Assembly: GCA_020348765.1 (NCBI GenBank)
Contig: CP070753.1
Location: forward strand, 2,547,033-2,560,102
Source of the DNA: Burkholderiales bacterium
GTDB taxonomy: Bacteria; Pseudomonadota; Gammaproteobacteria; Burkholderiales; Burkholderiaceae_E
DNA: 13,070 nt
Direction: 5' to 3'
Below the pieces are notes generated by a model. That model was not told where the DNA came from. It was given only the letters and a program-made list of their open reading frames with translations, and did not search any database. Both the position numbers and the translations under genes were made by a program. Below are positions 7,508-13,070 of this stretch, piece by piece (positions within the stretch are counted from its first letter, which is position 1; every line of letters begins with the position of its first letter).

Positions 7508-8611
7508 GTGTTTCGAGTCATGCAGACCGGGATTGCGACACTGTTCATGCGCGGAGGCACCTCGCGCGGTCCGTTCTTCAGGGAGTCGGACCTGCCCGAC
7601 AGCGAGTCGTTGCGCGACCGCGTGCTGCTGGCGGTGATGGGTTCGCCCGATCGTCGCCAGATCGACGGGCTCGGCGGCGCCAACCCGCTGACGAGCAAGG
7701 TCGGCATCGTGCGCGCTGGCAGCGCGCCGGGCGTCGACCTCGAGTGGCTGTTCGCGCAGGTCGTCGTCGACCAGGCGATCGTCGACACGAAGCCGAACTG
7801 CGGCAACATGCTGGCGGCGGTCGTGCCCTTCGCGCTCGAGACCGGCATGGTCCGGGCGCAGGGCGACCAGACCACGATGCGGGTGCTGACGCGCAACACG
7901 GGCATGCAGTGCGACATCACGGTACAGACGCCGGGCGGGCGCGTGACCTACGAGGGCGATGCGCGCATCGACGGCGTGCCGGGCACCGCGGCGCCGATCA
8001 GGATCAGTTTCCTCGACACCGCCGGCTCGGTCTGCGCCGGCCTGCTGCCCACCGGCAGTGTCGCCGACGAGATCGGCGGTGTGCGCGTCACCTGCATCGA
8101 CAACGGCATGCCGATGGTCCTGATGCGCGCGACCGATCTCGGCCGCAGCGGCTACGAGACCGTGGCCCAACTGAACGCGGACGCCGAGCTGAAGTCCCGC
8201 CTGGAGGCGCTGCGGCTCGAGGCCGGCCAGCGCATGGGGCTGGGTGACGTGAGCCGCAACACGTTTCCCAAGATGTGCCTGATCGCACCGCCACGCGACG
8301 GCGGCAGCATCAGCACGCGCACGTTCATCCCGCATGTCTGTCATGACGCGATCGGCGTCCTGCAGGCGGTCACGGCCGCCACCGCCTGCGTGCTCGACGG
8401 ATCGGTGGCGTACGAGCTCGCCGAGATGCCGGCGGGACGGGTCAAGACCGTGTCCGTCGAGCATCCGAGCGGCGAATTCAGTGTCGAGCTCGAGCTCGAT
8501 CCGAACGACGGCCAGAACATCGCCCGGGCCGCGCTGCTGCGCACCGCGCGACTGCTGATGCGCGGCGAGGTCATGATTCCGGCGTCGATCTGGAAAGGAA
8601 ACCCACGATGA
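7508..8611 (+). CDS. ligU: 4-oxalomesaconate tautomerase (PrpF/DAP epimerase fold), LigU/GalD type
   Basis: This 367-residue PrpF-family isomerase has the pattern of LigU: MRGGTSRGPFF near the start, AVMGSPDRRQIDGLGGANPLTSKV, then PNCGNMLAAV, DNGMPMVLM and FIPHVCHDAIGVLQAVTAATAC. The Lys of LTSK (64) and Cys of NCGN (98) correspond to the two residues reported as catalytic in SYK-6 LigU. It isomerises the keto/enol and double-bond forms of 4-oxalomesaconate so that LigJ can hydrate it. GTG 7508 is chosen because GAGGA (7499-7503) lies 4 nt upstream; the ATG at 7520 has no such box but would match known N-termini equally well. The stop overlaps the ligJ ATG. PrpF proteins also occur in the methylcitrate pathway, but the neighbours decide the assignment. 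Confidence 0.93.
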   Translation: MFRVMQTGIATLFMRGGTSRGPFFRESDLPDSESLRDRVLLAVMGSPDRRQIDGLGGANPLTSKVGIVRAGSAPGVDLEWLFAQVVVDQAIVDTKPNCGNMLAAVVPFALETGMVRAQGDQTTMRVLTRNTGMQCDITVQTPGGRVTYEGDARIDGVPGTAAPIRISFLDTAGSVCAGLLPTGSVADEIGGVRVTCIDNGMPMVLMRATDLGRSGYETVAQLNADAELKSRLEALRLEAGQRMGLGDVSRNTFPKMCLIAPPRDGGSISTRTFIPHVCHDAIGVLQAVTAATACVLDGSVAYELAEMPAGRVKTVSVEHPSGEFSVELELDPNDGQNIARAALLRTARLLMRGEVMIPASIWKGNPR

Positions 8612-9636
8612 TCATCGACTGTCACGGCCATTACACGACCGCACCGAAGGCGCTCGAAGACTGGCGCAACCGCCAGATCGCCGGCCTGGACGATGCGGCG
8701 CTGAAGCCCGATCCGGCCGAGCTCGGCATCACCGACGAGCAGTTGCGCGAAACCATCGAGAACAATCAGCTCCGGAACATGCGCGAGCGCGGCTCGGACA
8801 TCACGATCTTTTCGCCGCGAGCCAGCTTCATGGCGCATCACATCGGCGACTTCGAGACCAGCTCGACCTGGGCCACGATCTGCAACGGTCTGATCCACCG
8901 GGTCACGCAGCTCTTCCCCGAGCACTTCGTCGGCGCCGCGATGCTTCCGCAGTCACCCGGTGTACCGCCCGAGACCTGCATCAGGGAGCTCGAGCGCTGC
9001 GTCCGGGAGTACGGGTTCGTGGCGATCAACCTGAACCCGGACCCGTCCGGCGGGCACTGGAAGGAGCCGCCACTGTCGGATCGCTGGTGGTACCCGATCT
9101 ACGAGAAGATGGTCGAGTACGACATCCCGGCGATGATCCACGTCAGCACCAGCTGCAACGCGTGCTTCCACACCACGGGCGCGCACTATCTGAATGCGGA
9201 CACCACGGCGTTCATGCAGTGCCTGACCTCGAACCTGTTCAAGGACTTCCCGACGCTCAGGTTCGTGATCCCGCACGGCGGCGGCGCGGTCCCCTATCAC
9301 TGGGGCCGGTTCCGTGGCCTGGCGCAGGACATGAAGCTGCCGCCGATCGAGGAGCACCTGCTGGGCAACGTGTTCTTCGACACCTGCGTGTACCACCAGC
9401 CAGGTATCGACCTGCTCACCAGTGTGATTCCGGTGGACAACATCCTGTTCGCCTCGGAGATGATCGGGGCGGTGCGCGGCATCGACCCGCAGACCGGGCA
9501 CCACTTCGACGACACGCGACGCTATGTCGACGCGGCCGCGTCGCTTTCCGACGCGGACCGCCACAAGGTCTTCGAGGCCAATGCGCGCCGGGTCTACCCG
9601 CGCCTGGACGCGCTGCTGAAGGCACGCGGGCTCTGA
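8608..9636 (+). CDS. ligJ: 4-oxalomesaconate hydratase, amidohydrolase superfamily (LigJ)
   Basis: This 342-residue protein starts MIIDCHGHYTT, as LigJ does. The metal-binding HxH is at residues 6 and 8, a His in AMIHVS at 178, and a Glu in FASEMIGAVRG at 284, matching the zinc ligands known for SYK-6 LigJ. IPHGGGAVPYHWGRFRG (221-237) is the other conserved block. It hydrates 4-oxalomesaconate to 4-carboxy-4-hydroxy-2-oxoadipate (CHA). AAAGGAA lies about 8 nt before the ATG, and the start overlaps the ligU stop (ATGA), so the two consecutive pathway enzymes are translationally coupled. gamma-Resorcylate decarboxylase and ACMSD are related, but the full N-terminal pattern and neighbours fit LigJ. 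Confidence 0.94.
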   Translation: MIIDCHGHYTTAPKALEDWRNRQIAGLDDAALKPDPAELGITDEQLRETIENNQLRNMRERGSDITIFSPRASFMAHHIGDFETSSTWATICNGLIHRVTQLFPEHFVGAAMLPQSPGVPPETCIRELERCVREYGFVAINLNPDPSGGHWKEPPLSDRWWYPIYEKMVEYDIPAMIHVSTSCNACFHTTGAHYLNADTTAFMQCLTSNLFKDFPTLRFVIPHGGGAVPYHWGRFRGLAQDMKLPPIEEHLLGNVFFDTCVYHQPGIDLLTSVIPVDNILFASEMIGAVRGIDPQTGHHFDDTRRYVDAAASLSDADRHKVFEANARRVYPRLDALLKARGL

Positions 9637-9762
9637 TGCCAACGTGGCCGGCCGAGACCGGCGGCCGCGGTCGTGATCGAAGCAAATGGAAACACGCTCG
9701 GAAGTGCACGCTCGGGCGTGCCTTGTGCCGATGCGACGGAGCAGCACGCGAGGAACGATGTC

Positions 9763-10446
9763 ATGAACGATCTGGGCCTGGTGTACAGAACCATCGAGCG
9801 CGCCGAGCCGGCGGCGGTCGAGAAGCTGTCGCGTTACGGCGTTGCCACGATTCACGAGGCGATGGGCCGCGTCGGCCTGATGAAGCCGTACATGCGTCCG
9901 GTCTATCCCGGCGCACGCACCTGCGGCACCGCGGTCACGGTGCTGGCGCAGCCCGGCGACAACTGGATGCTGCACGTGGCCGCCGAGCAGCTCGGCAAGG
10001 GCGACGTTCTGGTCGTGGCCTGCATGACCGACAACGTCGACGGCATGTTCGGTGAGCTGCTGGCAACCTCGTACCGCGCGCGCGGCGCGGTCGGGCTGGT
10101 GATCGATGCCGGCGTGCGCGACGTGGCCGAGATCTCGGCGATGAAGTTCCCGGTCTTCTCCAAGGCGATCAATGCGCGTGGCACGGTCAAGGCGACACTC
10201 GGCTCGGTCAACGTGCCGATCGTGTGCGCCGGCGCGGCGGTCAATCCCGGCGACGTGGTCGTCGCCGACGACGATGGCGTCGTCGTGGTGCCGCGCGCGC
10301 TCGCAGCCCAGGCCGCCGATGCATCCGAGGCTCGCGAAGCCAAGGAAGCCGCGACCCGCAAGCGGCTGGCCGCCGGCGAGCTCGGCCTCGACATCTACGG
10401 CATGCGCGAAAAGCTCGCCGCCGCCGGCCTGAAATACGTCGACTGA
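9763..10446 (+). CDS. ligK: 4-hydroxy-4-methyl-2-oxoglutarate / 4-carboxy-4-hydroxy-2-oxoadipate aldolase (RraA-like)
   Basis: This 227-residue class II aldolase of the RraA-like family cleaves CHA to pyruvate and oxaloacetate. The GELLAT motif (97-102) and VIDAGVRDV (113-121, Arg 119-Asp 120) form the metal/substrate site of known HMG/CHA aldolases. [19 protein letters not shown] is the standard C-terminal block. ATG 9763 has AGGAA about 7 nt upstream and gives the usual length; the frame stays open to a GTG at 9673, but that extension lacks family similarity. The 126-bp gap before it (9637-9762) holds a small GC dyad near 9653-9670 and a CACGCTCGG direct repeat (9693-9701, 9707-9715), with no gene visible. 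Confidence 0.95.
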   Translation: MNDLGLVYRTIERAEPAAVEKLSRYGVATIHEAMGRVGLMKPYMRPVYPGARTCGTAVTVLAQPGDNWMLHVAAEQLGKGDVLVVACMTDNVDGMFGELLATSYRARGAVGLVIDAGVRDVAEISAMKFPVFSKAINARGTVKATLGSVNVPIVCAGAAVNPGDVVVADDDGVVVVPRALAAQAADASEAREAKEAATRKRLAAGELGLDIYGMREKLAAAGLKYVD

Positions 10447-10502
10447 GCGACCGTGACGCGCACCATCCCCGTCATCCAGAGACCGTGCGGCGAGCCGCGC
10501 CG

Positions 10503-11435
10503 ATGAGACCGGTGGCCGACCCCAGGGGCTGGCGAATCGCGCTGATCGGCTACGGCGAGGTCGGCCGGATCCTGGCCGAGGACCTGCGCGCCGCGGGCAT
10601 CGCTGCGCTGTCGGCCTGCGACATCAAGGTCGGCGGGCCGCACGAGGCGCCGCTCGTCGAACATGCGGCCGGGCTCGGGATCGGCCTCAGTGCGTCGCAT
10701 GCCGAGGTCGCCGCGAACGCGGATCTGATCATCTCCGCGGTCACCGCCAGCCAGGCCGTGGCCGCGGCCGAAGCGTGCGCGGCGTCGATCGCGCGCGCCG
10801 CCTGGTTCCTCGATTTCAACTCGGCCTCGCCGCGCGCCAAGATCCGCGCCGCAGCCCTGATCGACGGCGCCGCAGGTCGCTATGTCGAAGGTGCGGTGAT
10901 GACCTCGGTTCCGCCTTATCGAATGCGTGTGCCGCTGCTGCTCGGCGGGCCCGGCGCGGCTGCGCTGGCGCCGCTGCTCGCGGCGCTGGGCTTCGAGCCG
11001 AGGGTCGGGTCCGAGCGGCTCGGGGTCGTGTCCGCGACCAAGCTGTGTCGCAGCGTGATGATCAAGGGCGTGGAGGCGATGGTCATCGAGAGCTTCACGG
11101 CCGCGCGCGCCTACGGCGTCGAACGGCAGGTCATCGACTCGCTCACCGAGACCTTTCCCGGCATCGACTGGGAGAAGCAGGCCACCTACTTCTTCCAGCG
11201 CGTCGTGCAGCACGGGCGGCGCCGGGCCGAAGAGATGCGCGAGGCCGCAGAGACCGTGCGCGACGTCGGACTCGAGCCGCACTCGGCCGCGGGCACCGCA
11301 GAGCGCCAGGCCTGGGTGGCCGAGCTCGCCGAGCGCGGCGCGCTCGGCGCACGCGACGAGCGTCGCACCGACTGGCGCCACGATGCCGACCGGATCCTGG
11401 CGCAGCTCGCGCCCCCGAAGGACCCGATGCGATAG
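10503..11435 (+). CDS. NAD(P)-binding DUF1932 protein (6-phosphogluconate dehydrogenase-like), function unknown
   Basis: This 310-residue protein has an N-terminal Rossmann fold with GYGEVG (16-21), and later FLDFNSASPRAK as in the beta-hydroxyacid dehydrogenase superfamily. Its C-terminal helical half resembles DUF1932, with SATKLCRSVMIKGVEAMVIESF carrying the Lys-rich helix where such dehydrogenases place their catalytic Lys. The ATG at 10503 has no clear ribosome binding site. It sits between ligK and ligI, where the known PCA 4,5-pathway has no defined step for it. From memory, SYK-6 has an unassigned orf1 in the same ligK-orf1-ligI position; whether that is the same family must be checked. 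It could oxidise or reduce a pathway intermediate or side product. It is not LigC, which is a Gfo/Idh-type dehydrogenase. Confidence 0.88.
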   Translation: MRPVADPRGWRIALIGYGEVGRILAEDLRAAGIAALSACDIKVGGPHEAPLVEHAAGLGIGLSASHAEVAANADLIISAVTASQAVAAAEACAASIARAAWFLDFNSASPRAKIRAAALIDGAAGRYVEGAVMTSVPPYRMRVPLLLGGPGAAALAPLLAALGFEPRVGSERLGVVSATKLCRSVMIKGVEAMVIESFTAARAYGVERQVIDSLTETFPGIDWEKQATYFFQRVVQHGRRRAEEMREAAETVRDVGLEPHSAAGTAERQAWVAELAERGALGARDERRTDWRHDADRILAQLAPPKDPMR

Positions 11436-11492
11436 CGCCGGAGCCGATGAACGACGGCGCATCGGCGACCGATGCGCGCACCATCCGCAGCC

Positions 11493-12377
11493 ATGGACCC
11501 CGACTACCTGCCGTTCCACCCCAATCCGTCCAAGCCCGCCTACGTGCCGCCGCCGGGCGCGGTCGACGCGCACTGCCACGTGTTCGGGCCGGCCGCGCTG
11601 TTCCCGTACGCGCCGCAGCGCAAGTACACGCCCTGCGATGCACCGTGGCAGAAGCTGTTCGAGCTGCGCGACTTCCTCGGCTTCGAGCGCAACGTGATCG
11701 TGCAGGCGACCTGCCACGGCAACGACAACCGCGCCCTGGTCGACGCGCTGCTGCACTCGAATGACCGCGCGCGCGGGGTCGCTTCGGTCGATCGCTCGAT
11801 CACCGATTCGGAACTGCGCGAGCTGGACGCAGCCGGCGTGCGAGGCGTGCGCTTCAACTTCGTGCGCCGGCTGGTCGACTTCACGCCGCGCGAGGTGCTG
11901 GCCGAGATCGCGGCGCGGATCGCACCGCTGGGCTGGCACGTGGTCGTCTATTTCGAGGCCCAGGACCTGCCCGAGCTGTGGGATTTCTTCACCAGCCTGC
12001 CGACGACGGTCGTGGTCGACCACATGGGGCGGCCGGACGTCTCGCTGCCGGTGAACGGCCCGCAGTTCGAGTTGTTCGTGCGGCTGCTGTCCGAGCACGA
12101 AAACATCTGGTCCAAGGTCAGCTGCCCGGAGCGGCTCTCGCGGTCCGGCCCGCACGGCTACGACGACGTGGTGCCGTTCGCGCGCCGACTGGTCGAGACG
12201 TTTCCGGATCGGGTACTGTGGGGCACCGACTGGCCGCACCCGAACATGAAGTCGCACATGCCGGACGACGGCAAGCTGGTCGAGTTCATTGCGCGCATCG
12301 CCACCGGCGCCGAACTGCAGCGCAAGCTGCTGGTGGACAATCCGATGCGGCTCTACTGGGGCAGCAGCGCGAGCTAG
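11493..12377 (+). CDS. ligI: 2-pyrone-4,6-dicarboxylate lactonase (LigI), amidohydrolase superfamily
   Basis: This 294-residue protein matches LigI closely in pattern: PPPGAVDAHCHVFGP with HxH at 27/29, FERNVIVQATCHGNDN, GVRFNFVRRLVD, VVDHMGRPDV and VLWGTDWPHPNM with the catalytic Asp at 246 (248 in SYK-6 LigI), ending DNPMRLYW. It hydrolyses 2-pyrone-4,6-dicarboxylate to 4-oxalomesaconate without needing a metal. ATG 11493 is preferred because it gives the usual N-terminus and length; an in-frame ATG at 11472 would add seven residues. Neither has a good ribosome binding site, so reinitiation after the DUF1932 gene (57 bp upstream) is likely. Confidence 0.95.
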   Translation: MDPDYLPFHPNPSKPAYVPPPGAVDAHCHVFGPAALFPYAPQRKYTPCDAPWQKLFELRDFLGFERNVIVQATCHGNDNRALVDALLHSNDRARGVASVDRSITDSELRELDAAGVRGVRFNFVRRLVDFTPREVLAEIAARIAPLGWHVVVYFEAQDLPELWDFFTSLPTTVVVDHMGRPDVSLPVNGPQFELFVRLLSEHENIWSKVSCPERLSRSGPHGYDDVVPFARRLVETFPDRVLWGTDWPHPNMKSHMPDDGKLVEFIARIATGAELQRKLLVDNPMRLYWGSSAS

Positions 12378-12420
12378 CGCTCGAGCCACGCACGGGCCGA
12401 CGGCGCCCGACGAGCCTGCG

Positions 12421-12453
12421 GGGCCCGACCGGCAGGGCCCGCCCGGAATCGGG
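12421..12453. other. Two GC-rich dyads between ligI and ligA
   Basis: GGGCCC at 12421-12426 and 12435-12440 can form a 6-bp stem with an 8-nt loop, directly followed by CCCG-gaat-CGGG (12442-12453). No T-run follows. They begin 44 bp after the ligI stop and may pause, process or attenuate the transcript between ligI and ligAB. In DNA this GC-rich, small dyads are frequent, so the call is tentative. Confidence 0.3.
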
Positions 12454-12510
12454 CGCGCTCGATCGTGGCACACTCGATGCTGGCGCTTGCGGGATGGTCG
12501 GCGCCGGTGC

Positions 12511-12558
12511 ACAGGGAGACAGGGAAACAGGGAAACAGGGAAACAGGGAAACAGGGAG
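12511..12558 (+). repeat. Six-copy 8-bp tandem repeat (ACAGGGAR) forming the ligA leader
   Basis: Six uninterrupted units of 8 bp run from 12511 to 12558: ACAGGGAG, four copies of ACAGGGAA, then ACAGGGAG. The GGGAG of the last unit (12554-12558) is 6 nt before the ligA GTG and is its apparent Shine-Dalgarno; each other unit also holds GGGA. Such a perfect purine-rich array is prone to replication slippage. A change in copy number would not alter the ligA frame or its proximal ribosome binding site, but would change the leader length. Confidence 0.93.
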
Positions 12559-12564
12559 ACGACA

Positions 12565-12960
12565 GTGGCGTTGGAAAGGCCTTACAAGGACATCCCGGGG
12601 ACGACCATCTTCGATGCCGAGCAGTCGCGCAAGGGATATCACCTGAACCAGTTCTGCATGTCGCTGATGAAGGCCGGGAACCGCGAGCGGTTCAAGGCCG
12701 ACGAGCGCGCGTACCTCGAGCAGTGGCCGATGACCGAAGCCCAGAAGCAGGCGGTGCTCGACCGCGACTACAACCGGATGATCAGCCTGGGCGGCAACAT
12801 CTATTTCCTGGCCAAGATCTTCTCGTCCGACGGCCAGAGTTTCGAGTACGCGGCCTCGAAGATGACCGGCATGACGCGCGAGGCATATCGGGCCATGATG
12901 CTGGCTGGCGGCCGCTCGCCGGAGGGCAACCGATACATTTGGGAACGCAACGATGGCTAA
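12565..12960 (+). CDS. ligA: Protocatechuate 4,5-dioxygenase alpha subunit
   Basis: This 131-residue protein is the small subunit of the extradiol dioxygenase that cleaves protocatechuate to 4-carboxy-2-hydroxymuconate-6-semialdehyde. The patterns DIPGTTIFDAEQSRKGYHLNQFCMSLM, NRERFKADERAYL, GGNIYFLAKIFSSDG and MTGMTREAYRAMMLAGGRSPEG match LigA along its whole length. The GTG at 12565 is the only sensible start: it has GGGAG 6 nt upstream from the last tandem repeat unit, and upstream ATG/GTG codons are out of frame. The gene overlaps ligB by 8 nt, consistent with coupled, equimolar synthesis of the subunits. Confidence 0.95.
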   Translation: MALERPYKDIPGTTIFDAEQSRKGYHLNQFCMSLMKAGNRERFKADERAYLEQWPMTEAQKQAVLDRDYNRMISLGGNIYFLAKIFSSDGQSFEYAASKMTGMTREAYRAMMLAGGRSPEGNRYIWERNDG

Positions 12961-13070
12961 GGTGACCGCCGGGGTGTTCACCTCGCACGTTCCGGCGATC
13001 GGCGCCGCGATCGACCTGGGCAAGCAGGACGAGGCCTACTGGCAGCCGCTGTTCGCCGGCTACGCGCCGT
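12953..13070 (+). CDS. ligB: Protocatechuate 4,5-dioxygenase beta subunit (truncated by window edge)
   Basis: Only the first 39 codons are present. MAKVTAGVFTSHVPAIGAAI has the LigB N-terminus, with the first iron-ligand His at residue 12 in SHVPA, and DEAYWQPLFAGYAP fits the next conserved block. This is the catalytic, Fe(II)-binding subunit. The ATG at 12953 overlaps the end of ligA, with GGGAA about 7 nt upstream. The remainder, and probably a ligC-type CHMS dehydrogenase, would lie beyond the window. Confidence 0.93.
   Translation, partial: MAKVTAGVFTSHVPAIGAAIDLGKQDEAYWQPLFAGYAP

Noticed and set aside
7431..7637. Small + strand open frame spanning the gap before ligU
   Set aside because: No family features, no ribosome binding site, and it runs into ligU in another frame.
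9653..9670. GC dyad after ligJ as a terminator
   Set aside because: Stem of about 5 bp and no U tract; the downstream ligK appears to belong to the same operon.
9673..9762. N-terminal extension of LigK from GTG 9673
   Set aside because: ATG 9763 has a proper ribosome binding site and gives the standard aldolase length; the extra 30 residues have no family match.
11447..11764. Out-of-frame ATG after GGAG between the DUF1932 gene and ligI
   Set aside because: The spacer is only 3 nt, the product has no recognisable domain, and it would run into ligI in the wrong frame; probably chance.
10395..12512. 705-codon minus-strand open frame
   Set aside because: It lies opposite three well-supported genes (ligK end, DUF1932, ligI), is low in recognisable motifs and is explained by GC-rich codon bias.

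Overview
The window is GC-rich, densely packed bacterial DNA. It reads as a chromosomal aromatic-compound catabolism island from a proteobacterium, most likely a betaproteobacterium of the Burkholderiales type. That placement is inferred from the kynBUA arrangement, the form of the Trp dioxygenase and glutaryl-CoA dehydrogenase, and the gene set; there is no phylogenetic marker here. I see no tRNA, rRNA, CRISPR array, transposase or phage gene. All genes but the first lie on the + strand.

Left part (1-6405) is tryptophan breakdown linked to CoA-dependent aromatic metabolism. A divergent, truncated gene (1-1182, minus strand) encodes the FAD monooxygenase half of an anthraniloyl-CoA monooxygenase / salicylyl-CoA 5-hydroxylase type enzyme. 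Facing away from it is a tight kynB-kynU-kynA group (formamidase, kynureninase, tryptophan 2,3-dioxygenase), which turns tryptophan into anthranilate plus alanine. It continues into a 4HBT-family acyl-CoA thioesterase, a Rid-family protein and a glutaryl-CoA dehydrogenase. The simplest reading is Trp -> anthranilate -> (anthraniloyl-CoA, ligase not in the window) -> dearomatisation by the divergent monooxygenase -> beta-oxidation-like steps. The thioesterase, Rid protein and GcdH would be accessory or lower-pathway enzymes.

Middle (6406-7507): a strong hairpin after gcdH, then a LysR-type regulator, then a 90-bp gap before the next operon.

Right part (7508-13070) is a protocatechuate 4,5-cleavage (meta-cleavage) operon in the order ligU-ligJ-ligK-(DUF1932 dehydrogenase-like gene)-ligI-ligA-ligB. 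LigAB opens protocatechuate to CHMS. A dehydrogenase (LigC, not seen here) would give PDC. LigI hydrolyses PDC, LigU tautomerises 4-oxalomesaconate, LigJ hydrates it and LigK cleaves CHA to pyruvate and oxaloacetate. The DUF1932 gene has no established step in this route. The dioxygenase genes are set apart from ligI by 187 bp containing dyads and a six-copy 8-bp tandem repeat, whose last copy also serves as the ribosome binding site of ligA.

Most worth a second look: the DUF1932 gene inside the lig operon, the Rid protein lacking the canonical Arg next to an enamine-producing pathway, the repeat/RBS arrangement before ligA, the pentapeptide repeat at the thioesterase N-terminus, and the very compact kynB promoter with an AT-rich palindrome.
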